The notes under the pieces: generated by a model | What the model saw: the letters and a program-made list of their open reading frames with translations, nothing else | Told to the model about the DNA's origin: nothing | Databases searched by the model: none | Program-made: the position numbers and the translations under genes | Shown: positions 1 through 8,635 of the stretch, one piece after another | Layout: each line of letters begins with the position of its first letter | How positions within the stretch are numbered: position 1 is the first letter of the stretch | Source: DATMAM01 sp035559995 | Lineage (GTDB): Bacteria; Desulfobacterota; Binatia; UBA9968 | Direction of reading: 5' to 3' | NCBI GenBank assembly: GCA_035559995.1 | Contig: DATMAM010000030.1 | Coordinates: 62,001 to 126,000, forward strand | DNA length: 64,000 nucleotides

Positions 1-185
1 CGTCGGCGTTAGTAGTTTTTGTCGCCCTGCGATATATTGGGCGAAGCGATAGAGAGTCTTTGATTCAGCCCGTACCGTCTTTTTGAAAAAATTCCTGCTA
101 TCGTCTCTTTGCCGGCGGGAGTTTCCCTTTTTTGCGGGGAGGGGAGGTTTACCGATTCAATCTTGTAAAAGTTCCGGAGGCTACG

Positions 186-821
186 ATGCTCGGCTTTGTG
201 CCCGATGAAATCGAAAACTACGCCGCGGCTCACACAAGCCCGCTTTCCGAAATTCACGCGACGGTGTGGCGAGAGACGCACGAGCGAACGCGCTCGCCCA
301 TGATGATGGTCGGCCCTCTCGAGGGGGCGCTCCTCCGCCTCCTGGTGCGGCTCGTGCAAGCGCGGCGGGTGCTCGAAATTGGAATGTTCACGGGCTACGG
401 CGCGCTGGCGATGGCGGAAGCGTTGCCGCAAGACGGCGAGCTTGTCACCTGCGATGTCAACCCCGACACCACCGAGATGGCGCGGCGCTATTTCGCCGCA
501 AGCCCTCACGGGCACAAGATTCAAGTCAAGCTCGGGCCGGCGCTCGACACCCTGAGATCCCTCAGCGGCCCGTTCGATCTTTGTTTCATCGATGCGGACA
601 AGCAAAACTACGGCGCCTACTACGACGCCTGCATCGATCTTGTGCGCAAAAACGGCTTGATCGTCCTGGACAACATGCTCCAGAGCGGGAGGGTCCTTTA
701 TCCCCAAGACCAGCGCGGGAGGGCAATCGCGGCTCTCAACGACCGGATCCAGCGCGACAGCCGGGTCGAAAACGTGCTGCTGCCGATTCGCGACGGCATC
801 ATGCTCGCCTACAAGCTTTAG
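186..821 (+). CDS. SAM-dependent O-methyltransferase (caffeoyl-CoA OMT family)
   Basis: This 211-residue protein has the class I methyltransferase fold of the caffeoyl-CoA/catechol O-methyltransferase family. The SAM-binding motif I reads VLEIGMFTGYGALAMA and is followed by the acidic strand end LVTCDVN. The metal-binding and catalytic segment FDLCFIDADKQNY and the later LIVLDNML match the family pattern. The family methylates catechol-type hydroxyls with a divalent metal. I start at ATG 186 because GGAGG lies at 176-180; a TTG 54 bases upstream has no such support. It stands 17 bases before the amidohydrolase gene and is probably cotranscribed with it. The substrate cannot be read from the sequence; an aromatic diol would suit the neighbouring genes. 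Confidence 0.9.
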   Translation: MLGFVPDEIENYAAAHTSPLSEIHATVWRETHERTRSPMMMVGPLEGALLRLLVRLVQARRVLEIGMFTGYGALAMAEALPQDGELVTCDVNPDTTEMARRYFAASPHGHKIQVKLGPALDTLRSLSGPFDLCFIDADKQNYGAYYDACIDLVRKNGLIVLDNMLQSGRVLYPQDQRGRAIAALNDRIQRDSRVENVLLPIRDGIMLAYKL

Positions 822-838
822 ACGAAGGAGAAAAAAAC

Positions 839-1840
839 ATGACGGCCGTTGACGTCCACGCGCATTACATTCCGCCGGCGGCGCTCGAGCGCTTGCGGCA
901 AGCGCCGGAGTGCGGCGTCGAGATCGCAGGCTGGGGCGCGGACGGGCCGCAGCTCAAGTTCGGTAACGCGTCGCCCAGCCGCCCGATCATCAAAGAGCTA
1001 CTGGATCTGGACGAAAGAAAAAGCACGCTCGAAAAGAAAAACCTCCAGCATCAGGTGCTCTCGACGTGGCTCGATACGGTCGGCTACAACCTTCCCGTCG
1101 AGCAGGGATGCCGCTGGAGCCGCCTCCTGAACGTCAGCCTGCGCGCGGCGCTGAACGAGCGCGGGCGCGCAAGTTCGTTTTCGGCGATCGCCACGGTCCC
1201 TCTCCAGTCCGGCGAAAGAGCCGCCGAAGAGCTCGAGTTTGCCGTGAAGGAGTGCGGCTGCTTGGGCGTGACGATCGGGACGCACGTCAACGGCAAAAAT
1301 CTCGATGACCGATCGCTGGAGCCCTTCTGGCGCGCGGCGGAAAGATTAAACGTGCCGATCATCGTTCACCCTTTTTTCCCTCTGGGAAGCGAGCGTTTGG
1401 GTTCGTATTTCTTGACCCACGTCGTCGGTTTGACCGCGGAGACCACGCTCGCCGCGATGTCGCTCTACTGCGGCGGCGTGATCGACCGTTTTCCCGATCT
1501 GAAGATCATCCTCTGCCACGGCGGCGGTTTTTTCCCGTACCAGTTCGGGCGCCTGGACCGAGCGCGCGAGACGCGCGACGACATCAAAAAAGCCACGCGG
1601 CGGGCGGCGCGCGCGGTGGTTTCCTGGTTCCACTACGACACGATTCTGTTCGAGCCCGAAGTTCTCGAGTTTTTGATCTCCGAGGCCGGCGCCGACCACG
1701 TCTTGCTCGGAAGCGACTGCCCTTTTGGCATCGGCGATCCGGATCCGACGCGCATTGTTTCAGCGGCCCGCGTGTCCGAAGAAGACAAGGAAAAAATCTT
1801 GAGCGGCAATGCCCGGCGGCTGTTTCGGGTTCCGGCCTGA
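839..1840 (+). CDS. Amidohydrolase family 2 protein (ACMSD-like metal-dependent hydrolase or decarboxylase)
   Basis: A 333-residue TIM-barrel amidohydrolase. The N-terminal metal motif is DVHAHYIPP (H-x-H), followed by IIVHPFFP and CHGGGFFPYQFGRL in the middle and the catalytic aspartate in LLGSDCPFGIGDP near the C-terminus. This set is typical of the aminocarboxymuconate-semialdehyde decarboxylase branch, which includes non-oxidative decarboxylases of aromatic acids. AAGGAG at 825-830 supports ATG 839. Its place between an O-methyltransferase and a molybdenum hydroxylase suggests a step in degrading an aromatic or heteroaromatic acid. The exact substrate is unknown, and simple hydrolysis is also possible. 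Confidence 0.85.
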   Translation: MTAVDVHAHYIPPAALERLRQAPECGVEIAGWGADGPQLKFGNASPSRPIIKELLDLDERKSTLEKKNLQHQVLSTWLDTVGYNLPVEQGCRWSRLLNVSLRAALNERGRASSFSAIATVPLQSGERAAEELEFAVKECGCLGVTIGTHVNGKNLDDRSLEPFWRAAERLNVPIIVHPFFPLGSERLGSYFLTHVVGLTAETTLAAMSLYCGGVIDRFPDLKIILCHGGGFFPYQFGRLDRARETRDDIKKATRRAARAVVSWFHYDTILFEPEVLEFLISEAGADHVLLGSDCPFGIGDPDPTRIVSAARVSEEDKEKILSGNARRLFRVPA

Positions 1841-1916
1841 GAACGCTTGTTGTCGATGACGATCTAGCCGTGTCGTGGAGTCTCTCCGCGCGTAAAGGAT
1901 CCGGACGCACTCGCCA

Positions 1917-2816
1917 ATGAAGCCCGCCCCGTTTCGCTACTATCGGGCCTCCTCCGTCGAGGAAGCCCTGGATCTTCTGAACGGCCCTGCCGCCGGCGGA
2001 AAGCTCCTGGCGGGAGGACAGAGCCTTGTGCCGCTGATGAATCTTCGCCTGGCGCGCCCAGAAGCGATCGTGGATTTGAACCGGATCGCGGCGCTTTCCT
2101 ATATCCGGCCCGAGGGCGGCGAGATCGCCATCGGCGCGCTCACGCGCCACCGGGAATTGGAGTTCTCCCCGCTCGTTCGGGCGGAGCTTCCGATCCTCGC
2201 CGAGGCCGTGCCGCAGATCGGCCACCCCGCGATCCGCAACCGCGGAACCGTAGGGGGAAGCGTCGCACACGCCGACCCGGCCGCGGAGCTCCCCTGCGTG
2301 TTCAGCGCGCTCGACGCGCGGATCGTCGTGGCCGGCACGGGCGGCCGAAGGACCATAGCCGCCCGAGATTTCTTCGTTGGCTTTTACGAAACCGCGCTCG
2401 CCGAAGGGGAAATCGTCGAAGAGGTTCGCGTTCCGGTTCGCCCGCGCCCCAAAGGCTGGAGCTTTCTAGAGTTTGCCCGCCGCCACGGCGACTTCGCGCT
2501 CGCAGAGGCCAGCGCGTTGCTTTATCCCGACGATTCCGGCGCGCGCTGCGCGGCGGCCCGAGTCGTGGTCGGCGGCGGCGCCGTCGATAAACCGTTTGCG
2601 CCGGCGAGCGTGGAAAATCTGCTCCAGGACGAGTTCAACTCAAACTTGAAGATGGACTCCATCGCATCTCTGCTAAAAAGGGCGGGCGAGCTTGCGGAAG
2701 CTGAAATTCGCGCGCGCGGCGCGGCCCGGGAAGACGGGGCTTATCTGTTTCGCCTCGCCGCTACCCTGGTGAGCCGGAGCCTGGGCGCGGCGATTCGGCG
2801 CTGGCAGGGCTCATGA
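1917..2816 (+). CDS. Molybdenum hydroxylase, FAD-binding medium subunit (CoxM/CutM type)
   Basis: The 299-residue FAD subunit of a xanthine-dehydrogenase-family enzyme. FAD-binding motifs are visible as AGGQSLVPLMNLRL near residue 33 and IRNRGTVGGSVAHADPAAE near residue 105, followed by the CO-dehydrogenase flavoprotein C-terminal domain. The subunit passes electrons from the 2Fe-2S clusters to an acceptor, with substrate oxidation occurring in the large subunit. The gene overlaps the next one by four bases (ATGA), so the subunits are translationally coupled. The order medium-small-large is that of coxMSL operons, but the large subunit argues against a CO-oxidising form I enzyme. An upstream gap of 76 bases separates it from the amidohydrolase gene. 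Confidence 0.92.
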   Translation: MKPAPFRYYRASSVEEALDLLNGPAAGGKLLAGGQSLVPLMNLRLARPEAIVDLNRIAALSYIRPEGGEIAIGALTRHRELEFSPLVRAELPILAEAVPQIGHPAIRNRGTVGGSVAHADPAAELPCVFSALDARIVVAGTGGRRTIAARDFFVGFYETALAEGEIVEEVRVPVRPRPKGWSFLEFARRHGDFALAEASALLYPDDSGARCAAARVVVGGGAVDKPFAPASVENLLQDEFNSNLKMDSIASLLKRAGELAEAEIRARGAAREDGAYLFRLAATLVSRSLGAAIRRWQGS

Positions 2817-3307
2817 ACACGCCCGAGCTCGTCTCTGTCTCTGTCGAGGTGAACGGGGCTTGCTTTGACGCCACCGTCGAAGCGCGAAAAACGCTCGCCG
2901 ACTTTCTCCGCGAGGATCTGGGTTTTACCGGCGTCAACCTCGGCTGCGAGCACGGCGTCTGCGGCGCGTGCTCGGTGTTACTGGACGGCGCGGTCGTGCG
3001 CTCCTGCATCATGTTCGCGGGGCAGGCGGACGGCGCCAAGATCGTCACGATCGAGGGGCTGGCGCGCGGCGGCAAGCTCCATCCGGTGCAGCGGGCCTTT
3101 CTCGACCATCACGCGCTGCAGTGCGGGTTCTGCACTCCGGGGATGGTGCTCGCGGCGGTGGATCTCCTGCGGCGGAATGCAAACCCGACCGCCGGCGAGA
3201 TCCGCGAAGCGCTCGCGGGAAATCTCTGCATGTGCACGGGCTATGTCAACATCGTCCGCGCGGTCAAAGCGGCGGCTCAAATTTTGCAAGCGGAGCGCGC
3301 AGGGTGA
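2813..3307 (+). CDS. Molybdenum hydroxylase, 2Fe-2S small subunit (CoxS/CutS type)
   Basis: A 164-residue two-cluster ferredoxin-like subunit. The plant-type 2Fe-2S cluster is bound by C45, C50, C53 and C65 (CEHGVCGAC, then SC). The second, all-helical cluster uses C104 and C107 (CGFC) and C139 and C141 (CMC). Length and motif order are standard for the small subunits of CO dehydrogenase, nicotinate dehydrogenase and aldehyde oxidoreductase enzymes. It overlaps the FAD subunit by four bases upstream and the large subunit by four bases (GTGA) downstream, giving a tightly coupled three-gene unit. Confidence 0.95.
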   Translation: MNTPELVSVSVEVNGACFDATVEARKTLADFLREDLGFTGVNLGCEHGVCGACSVLLDGAVVRSCIMFAGQADGAKIVTIEGLARGGKLHPVQRAFLDHHALQCGFCTPGMVLAAVDLLRRNANPTAGEIREALAGNLCMCTGYVNIVRAVKAAAQILQAERAG

Positions 3308-5703
3308 GCGGCGGATCGGGTCAGTGGAAGGGAAGGGCGCTGCGGCCGCGCGAGGACGAGCGTTTTGTCACGGGGCGCGGGCTCTATCTGGCGAACCTCA
3401 ATTTGCCGCGGTCGCTGCACGCGGCGATTCTCCGGAGCGTTCACCCCCATGCGCGGATCATCTCGGTCGACGCCAGCGAAGCGCTGAAGCTTCCCGGCGT
3501 CGCCTGCGTCCTCACCGGCGAGCAGGCCAAGGCCATCTCCAGGCCGCTCCGGTCGCTGATTCCCCTGCCCGTCGAGGTTCCGCATTACTGCCTGGCGCAC
3601 GACAAGGTGAGGTACGTGGGCGAGCCGGTGGCGGCGGTCGCGGCGACGAGCCGCTACATCGCCGAGGACGCGCTCGAGAAGATTCGCGTCGAATACGAGC
3701 CGCTGCCCGCGGCGGTGGATCCCGAAAAATCGATGGCGCCCGGAGCGCCTATCCTCTATGAATCCTTGGGAAGCAATGTCTTGTGGCACGACTGCTTCGA
3801 CTACGGCGAGGTGGACCGGGTCTTCGCCCAGGCCGCTCATGTCCTGACCGAAAGATTCTTTATCCAGCGCTATTCGTCGACCCCGCTCGAGACGTTCGGC
3901 TGCATCGCGAACTACGACGACGCGCGCTCGTATCTGACGCTCTGGACGAACGATCAGCGGCCGGGCCAGGCGATGCCGATCATCGCCCATTCGCTCGGCC
4001 TCTCCGCGGCGCAGATTCGCTTCATCACGGCCGATATCGGCGGCGGCTTCGGCAACAAGCGCAAGCCGCCGTACCTCGTCTTGACGGCGCTGCTCTCCAA
4101 GCTGAGCGGCCGGCCGGTCCAGTTCATCGAGGACCGGCGCGAAAACCTGATGGCGCTGGTGCACGCGTGCAACGGAGTGATGGACGTTTCGGTGGCGGTC
4201 GCCGAAGATGGGACGCTTGTCGGCCTCAAGGTGCGCGACATCGCGGACGAAGGCGCCAATCTGCTCAACCCGACCGTTCACTCGCTGCTCAAGCTCGGAA
4301 ACATCACCAATTGCTACGGCATCCGCGCGGTGCGCTTCGACGGCTACTCGGTCGTGACCAACAAGTGCCCGTCGGGCGCCAACCGCGGCATCGGCAAGCC
4401 CTTCATGTGCTTTGCGCTCGAGCGCATGATGGACTCGGTTGCGCGGCGGCTCGGAAGGGATCGCATCGAGCTACGGGAGAAAAACCTGCTGCCGCCGGAG
4501 TCGATGCCGTACACGACGCCGACCGGCGCGCTTATCGACAGCGGCAATTTTCCGGCAACGCTCAAGAAGCTTCTCGAGATCGCCGATTACCGGTCTTTCA
4601 AAGAAGAGCAAAAGCGGGCGCGCGCCGAGGGACGCTGGCTGGGCTTCGGCCTTGCCATCGCCGTCGAGCCAAGCACCTCGAACCAGTCGGCGTATATTCT
4701 GACCACCAAAAGGCGAGCCGCGTCGGGCGCGGGCGAGGCCGCGATGGTGAGGGTCGAGAGCGACGGCAGCGTTCAGGTCGTCCTCGGAGATGTCGGCAGC
4801 GGGCAGGGGCATCAGACCGCCGCGGCGCAGATCGTCGCCGACGAGCTGGGAGTGCCGTTCGACGAAGTCCAGGTTTCGCCCTACTTCGACTCGCTGGTGA
4901 GCCCCTGGATGTACACGACCGGCAACTATTCGAACAAGTTTGCGGGAACCGACGTGGGCGCGATCCAAGGGGCGGCGCGCAAAGTCAAAGAGAAACTGCT
5001 CGACCTGGGAGCGCATCTTCTCGGCGTCCCGCGGGAAACCTTGGAGCTCGCCGACGGCGCGGTGAGATCGAGGAGCGACCCGCAGAGAAGAAAAACGCTC
5101 GCCGAGCTGGCACACGTCGCGTACCGCGATCTTCTCGCCCTGCCCGCTGCCATGGAGCCCGGCCTGGAGGGGCGCTACTACTACAGGCCGGCTTTGGCCG
5201 ATCTCCCCGACGATGAGCGCCGCGTGCGCAACCAGCTTTTTGTCAGCAACGCCGCGCATGCCGCGATCGTCGAGGTGGACGTCGAGACCGGCAAGGTGTC
5301 GATCCTGAAGTACGCGATTGTCCACGACTGCGGAACGGTGCTGAACCCGCTGATCGTCGAGGGGCTCGTTCACGGCGCAACCGCGCACGGCATCGGCGCG
5401 GCGCTTTACGAGGAGTTCGCCTACGACGAGCAGGGGCAGCTTCTCACCACGACGTTTGTCGACTACCTGAAGCCGAGCGCGATGGAGATCCCCGACTTTA
5501 AAAACGACCACCTGGAATCGCCGTCGCCGTTTACGCCGTTCGGCATGAAAGGCGTAGGGGAAGGGGGAGCCATTCCGGCGCCGGCGGCTATCGCCAACGC
5601 GGTCGACGACGCGCTCGCGCCTTTGGGGGTCCGCCTTACGCATCTCCCGCTCACGCCCGAGCGCGTGTGGAAAGCGATCCAATCAGCGCAAGGAAAAACT
5701 TAA
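3304..5703 (+). CDS. Molybdenum hydroxylase, molybdopterin-binding large subunit (CoxL-like)
   Basis: The 799-residue catalytic subunit of the xanthine-dehydrogenase family. Cofactor and catalytic motifs are GGGFGNK, the loop KCPSGANRGIGKP (residues 354-366), GSGQGHQTAAAQ, and GVGEGG with the expected catalytic glutamate at E753. The GTG start at 3304 gives the usual GTGA overlap with the small subunit; an open frame reaching further upstream is only overlap. Form I CO dehydrogenase carries AYxCSFR in the active-site loop and most other members carry AYRGxGRPE. Here the equivalent segment is ANRGIGKPF, so the substrate pocket differs from both. An aromatic, N-heterocyclic or aldehyde substrate is likelier than CO. 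Confidence 0.93.
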   Translation: MSGGSGQWKGRALRPREDERFVTGRGLYLANLNLPRSLHAAILRSVHPHARIISVDASEALKLPGVACVLTGEQAKAISRPLRSLIPLPVEVPHYCLAHDKVRYVGEPVAAVAATSRYIAEDALEKIRVEYEPLPAAVDPEKSMAPGAPILYESLGSNVLWHDCFDYGEVDRVFAQAAHVLTERFFIQRYSSTPLETFGCIANYDDARSYLTLWTNDQRPGQAMPIIAHSLGLSAAQIRFITADIGGGFGNKRKPPYLVLTALLSKLSGRPVQFIEDRRENLMALVHACNGVMDVSVAVAEDGTLVGLKVRDIADEGANLLNPTVHSLLKLGNITNCYGIRAVRFDGYSVVTNKCPSGANRGIGKPFMCFALERMMDSVARRLGRDRIELREKNLLPPESMPYTTPTGALIDSGNFPATLKKLLEIADYRSFKEEQKRARAEGRWLGFGLAIAVEPSTSNQSAYILTTKRRAASGAGEAAMVRVESDGSVQVVLGDVGSGQGHQTAAAQIVADELGVPFDEVQVSPYFDSLVSPWMYTTGNYSNKFAGTDVGAIQGAARKVKEKLLDLGAHLLGVPRETLELADGAVRSRSDPQRRKTLAELAHVAYRDLLALPAAMEPGLEGRYYYRPALADLPDDERRVRNQLFVSNAAHAAIVEVDVETGKVSILKYAIVHDCGTVLNPLIVEGLVHGATAHGIGAALYEEFAYDEQGQLLTTTFVDYLKPSAMEIPDFKNDHLESPSPFTPFGMKGVGEGGAIPAPAAIANAVDDALAPLGVRLTHLPLTPERVWKAIQSAQGKT

Positions 5704-5714
5704 AGGGAGGCCCT

Positions 5715-5909
5715 ATGCCGGTCGTTCACGTCTACCTGTACAAAGGGAGGTCAAAAGAGATCAAGAAGGAGCTCGTGCGCCGAATCACCAATGACTTTCA
5801 AGAGGTCGCCAACATAGCTCCGGAATCGCTTCAAATTCTCTTTCACGACATGGAAAAAGACGATTGGGGCACCCGCGGCACGCTCGCCTCGGAGCTGCCG
5901 CCGAAATAG
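5715..5909 (+). CDS. 4-oxalocrotonate tautomerase family protein
   Basis: A 64-residue protein beginning Met-Pro-Val-Val. Removal of Met would expose the catalytic Pro-1 of the tautomerase superfamily, and 62-65 residues is the usual subunit size. The segment RRITNDFQEVANIAPESLQI follows the normal helix and second-strand pattern. I chose ATG 5715 because it creates Pro-1 and follows GGGAGG at 5705-5710; an in-frame upstream start would bury the proline. In meta-cleavage pathways these enzymes convert 2-hydroxymuconate to 2-oxo-3-hexenedioate. Lying 11 bases after the Mo subunit gene, it probably acts on a product of the same pathway, though its exact substrate is not shown. Confidence 0.85.
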   Translation: MPVVHVYLYKGRSKEIKKELVRRITNDFQEVANIAPESLQILFHDMEKDDWGTRGTLASELPPK

Positions 5910-6152
5910 ATGGCAAGCTCCACGGCCGTCGGAACCGCGGGAGTCGCCTTGCTCCCGCTCGCTTTTTTCTTGAACCTGATCAAGCGGCTGGAGCCGGACG
6001 ATCCGTGGTATCTCGGATTGAATCTCCTGGGCGCGGGCCTGGCGTGCGCGGCGTCCTGGATGATCGGGTTTGTCCCGTTCGTCGTGCTCGAGGGAGCGTG
6101 GTTTTCGGTCGCGCTCCTGGGGATGATTCGCCGTCTCGGCCTTTCCGCTTAG
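5910..6152 (+). CDS. Small membrane protein, CBU_0592-like
   Basis: An 80-residue hydrophobic protein whose ATG directly follows the stop codon of the tautomerase gene. I see three hydrophobic stretches: about residues 6-23 (VGTAGVALLPLAFFLNLI), 34-54 and 57-74. The pattern of a short first helix, a DDPWYLGLNLLGA segment and a final VVLEGAWFSVALLGM segment resembles the small CBU_0592-type membrane family of unknown function. Nothing reveals an activity. Stop-to-start contact with the tautomerase gene suggests they are translated from one message. The reading frame could be fortuitous, but the regular hydrophobic pattern speaks against that. Confidence 0.6.
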   Translation: MASSTAVGTAGVALLPLAFFLNLIKRLEPDDPWYLGLNLLGAGLACAASWMIGFVPFVVLEGAWFSVALLGMIRRLGLSA

Positions 6153-6257
6153 CGCGGCCGGGCCGGTGGCGTTTTGGCCGAGTCGAGGCCGTTTGACACG
6201 AGCGCGACCGGCAGCCGATAATCCGCGCAAGCCCATCGCGCGCTAAGAGACCCGGCC

Positions 6258-6620
6258 GTGCTTGATCATATCGGGATTGCCGTCGCCGACTACGAGCGCA
6301 GCAAGGCGTTCTTCCAACAGGCGCTGGCGCCGCTCGGCTACCGGCTGCTGATGGAGATCGAGGGCTGGGCGGGATTCGGCGCCGACGATAAGCCCGCGCT
6401 CTGGATCATCCAGGCAAACCCGGCGGCCCCCATCCACATCGCTTTTCGCTGTCCTACGCGGCGTGCCGTCGACGCCTTCTACCATGCCGCGCTCGCGGCG
6501 GGCGGGCGCGACAACGGAAAGCCGGGCCTGCGGCCCCAATACCACGAGAACTACTACGGCGCGTTCGTTCATGATCCCGACGGCAACAACATCGAGGCGG
6601 TGTGCCATGAGCCGGAATGA
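6258..6620 (+). CDS. VOC (glyoxalase/dioxygenase fold) family protein
   Basis: A 120-residue single-domain vicinal-oxygen-chelate protein. It opens with LDHIGIAVADYERSKAFF, the typical first strand with a metal-ligand histidine, and ends with the pattern HDPDGNNIEAVCH, which carries the other usual ligands. Members include glyoxalase I, epimerases and resistance proteins. The frame begins at GTG 6258, and the protein matches the family from its second residue. It lies 105 bases after the small membrane protein gene and before a substrate-binding protein gene. The reaction is unknown; lactoylglutathione lyase-like annotation would be over-reading. Confidence 0.85.
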   Translation: MLDHIGIAVADYERSKAFFQQALAPLGYRLLMEIEGWAGFGADDKPALWIIQANPAAPIHIAFRCPTRRAVDAFYHAALAAGGRDNGKPGLRPQYHENYYGAFVHDPDGNNIEAVCHEPE

Positions 6621-6733
6621 AATTTTTTTGGCCGCGCGCGCCCAAGATGTTGTGCGCGTCCCCGAGTTGTTTTATCGTGTTTACATCGCGTGGGAACAGT
6701 CAGCCGAGTAGGCGCGCGGAAGGGAGTCTGAGT

Positions 6734-7738
6734 ATGAGAAAGCTCGTGGTTTTGCTTGCCGGAGTCTGGTTCGGGCTCCTGCTGATGTCGGGCGATGTCG
6801 GCGCAACCGAAGCGCGCAAGAAACTCCGGCTGGCCTACGCCGAATGGGGAATCGGCAGCGCGATCGCGTACGTCGGCATCGACGGCGGCATCTTCAACAA
6901 GTTCAATATCGACATTGAAGAGATCTTCATCAAGGACGCTTTTTCCGGCGGCATTCACGCGCTGATCGGAGCCGATTTCCTGCTGGGGTTTGGCAATCCG
7001 CTGGCCATCGTGCAGCCGATCCTAAACGGCGCCGATCTGGTGCTGCTGGGGTCGCACGTGAACGTCGAAAAATACGGCATGTGCGTCGCGCAAGAGATCA
7101 ACAGCGTGCGCGACCTCAAGGGGAAAAAGGTCGGGGTTTCGGCCGTCGGCGGTCGCTCCGATCTGGCGGCGCGCGTGATCCTGCGCCGCGCCGGCCTCGA
7201 TCCGGTCAAGGACGTGGAGATCGTCGTGGCCGGGTTTTCGCCGAACCGGGCGGCGGCGATCACGAAAAATCTGATCCAAGGGACGCCGCTCAATACCGAC
7301 CTCTCCGCGCAGGCAAAAAAGCTCGGGCTCAAAGTGCTCGAGGTGAAGGAAGTCCCGATGGTGAGCTCGCTGCTGGTCAGCACGCGCTCGTTTGTCAAGC
7401 GGGACGAAGAGGCGACGCGGCGTTTTCTCAAAGGCTATGTCACCGCCATCAACTTCTACCTGACCAAACGCAACGAAAGCATCGCGATCATCAAGAAGTA
7501 TTTTGCCGGCACCGACGCGCAGTCGGTGGAAAACATGTACGAGGCTTTCGCGGCGCAACTCAAGCCCCTGCCGCTTTTCAACTCCGAGGCGCTTCAGGCG
7601 ATGATCGATACCGCGGGGGTGGCCGACCAGCGCGCCGCAAAGCTCAAGCCGAAAGAGATGATCGACAGCCGTTTTCTCGAAGAGCTGCAGTCGAGCGGCT
7701 ACATCGAGCAGCTCTATACCGAGAAGACGAGCCTGTGA
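6734..7738 (+). CDS. ABC transporter substrate-binding protein, NitT/TauT (SsuA/ThiY-like) type
   Basis: A 334-residue exported binding protein. Residues 1 to about 24 form a signal peptide (MRKLVVLLAGVWFGLLLMSG, then GATEA). The mature part has the type II periplasmic fold: LRLAYAEWGIGSAIAYVGID at the start, DLKGKKVGVSAVGGRSD in the middle and a helical C-terminal lobe. NitT/TauT relatives bind nitrate, sulfonates, thiamine precursors or aromatic acids. AGGGAG just upstream supports ATG 6734; a longer frame from 6617 would bury the signal peptide. No ABC permease or ATPase gene is beside it. By position it may capture the substrate of the molybdenum hydroxylase pathway, which is inference. 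Confidence 0.88.
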   Translation: MRKLVVLLAGVWFGLLLMSGDVGATEARKKLRLAYAEWGIGSAIAYVGIDGGIFNKFNIDIEEIFIKDAFSGGIHALIGADFLLGFGNPLAIVQPILNGADLVLLGSHVNVEKYGMCVAQEINSVRDLKGKKVGVSAVGGRSDLAARVILRRAGLDPVKDVEIVVAGFSPNRAAAITKNLIQGTPLNTDLSAQAKKLGLKVLEVKEVPMVSSLLVSTRSFVKRDEEATRRFLKGYVTAINFYLTKRNESIAIIKKYFAGTDAQSVENMYEAFAAQLKPLPLFNSEALQAMIDTAGVADQRAAKLKPKEMIDSRFLEELQSSGYIEQLYTEKTSL

Positions 7739-7893
7739 CCTGCCGAGACCGCGCCTCAACGTCGCCCCGGAGCGCGGAAATCGCGTTCGTGCCGATCGTG
7801 GACAGAGCAAACGGCGCGCGCGTTCCGCGGGAAGGGGCTCGGCCGGGCTGGGCGGCAGATTCGCGCAGGATATCCTGTCTTTGAGGCGGCGAG

Positions 7894-8607
7894 ATGGCTG
7901 CCCGCGCGCGACCGACGCAATCGGCGCTCCGCGAAGATGTCGTTGCGGCTTGCAAGATTCTTTCGCGGCAAGGATTGGTCGAGGGGTTCGGCCACGTCAG
8001 CGCGCGCGTTCCCGGCTCGGAGCTTTTCATCCTCACTCCCAGGATGAGCCTCGAGCTGGTCGAGGCCGGCGACCTGCTGCTGGTTAACCTCGCCGGCGCG
8101 ATCGTCAAAGGCGAAAAAGCGCCGCCGTTCGAAGCTCCGCTCCACGCGGCGATCTACCGCGCGCGCTCGGATGTGGGAGCGATCGCGCGCTTTCACGGCA
8201 GAAAGGCCAACTATTTCGGCGCCACCCGAAAAACGCTCCACCCGGTCCACAACCACGGCAGCTTCTTTTTCGGCGGCGTGCCGGTCTTTCCAAAATCGGA
8301 CCTGATCACGACCGCAAGCCTGGCGGAGGAGCTGGCGGCGACTTTGGGGAAAAAAAGAGCGGTGTTGCTCCGCGGCAACGGCCAGGTCACGGTCGGCGAC
8401 TCCGTCGCCGCGGCGGTGATCATGGCGATCTACCTGGAGGAGACGGCCGATATCTACTACGGGGCGCTGCAAATCGGCGCCCCGGTCCTGCTCAGCCGGG
8501 AGCAGGCGCGCTCGCGACGCCAGGAGATCCTTTCCCATATCGACCTCGAGCGCGCCTGGAATTTCTTCAAGGCGAAAGCGGCCGAGGCCAGCGGGCCGCG
8601 CCGATAG
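7894..8607 (+). CDS. Class II aldolase/adducin family protein
   Basis: A 237-residue protein of the class II aldolase/adducin fold (fuculose-1-phosphate aldolase group). The zinc-site pattern is present: GFGHVSARVP near residue 31, the catalytic acidic residue in FEAPLHAAIYRAR, and histidines in IARFHGRK and PVHNHGSF, with a later RGNGQVTVG. Such enzymes cleave sugar or hydroxy-acid phosphates, decarboxylate, or dehydrate. The upstream GAGG at 7883-7886 is a weak ribosome site for ATG 7894. It is 155 bases downstream of the binding protein gene and could be the aldolase of the same catabolic block; the substrate is not evident. Confidence 0.86.
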   Translation: MAARARPTQSALREDVVAACKILSRQGLVEGFGHVSARVPGSELFILTPRMSLELVEAGDLLLVNLAGAIVKGEKAPPFEAPLHAAIYRARSDVGAIARFHGRKANYFGATRKTLHPVHNHGSFFFGGVPVFPKSDLITTASLAEELAATLGKKRAVLLRGNGQVTVGDSVAAAVIMAIYLEETADIYYGALQIGAPVLLSREQARSRRQEILSHIDLERAWNFFKAKAAEASGPRR

Positions 8608-8635
8608 GCGGCGCCGCGCACCCCGGGCGCTTCAT

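Noticed and set aside
1..185. A - strand gene across 9-707 and a + strand TTG start at 132
   Set aside because: The - strand frame mirrors the O-methyltransferase gene and has no motif; the TTG start lacks a ribosome site, unlike ATG 186.
3304..5703. CO dehydrogenase form I
   Set aside because: Gene order and fold agree, but the AYxCSFR active-site signature is missing, so aerobic CO oxidation should not be inferred.
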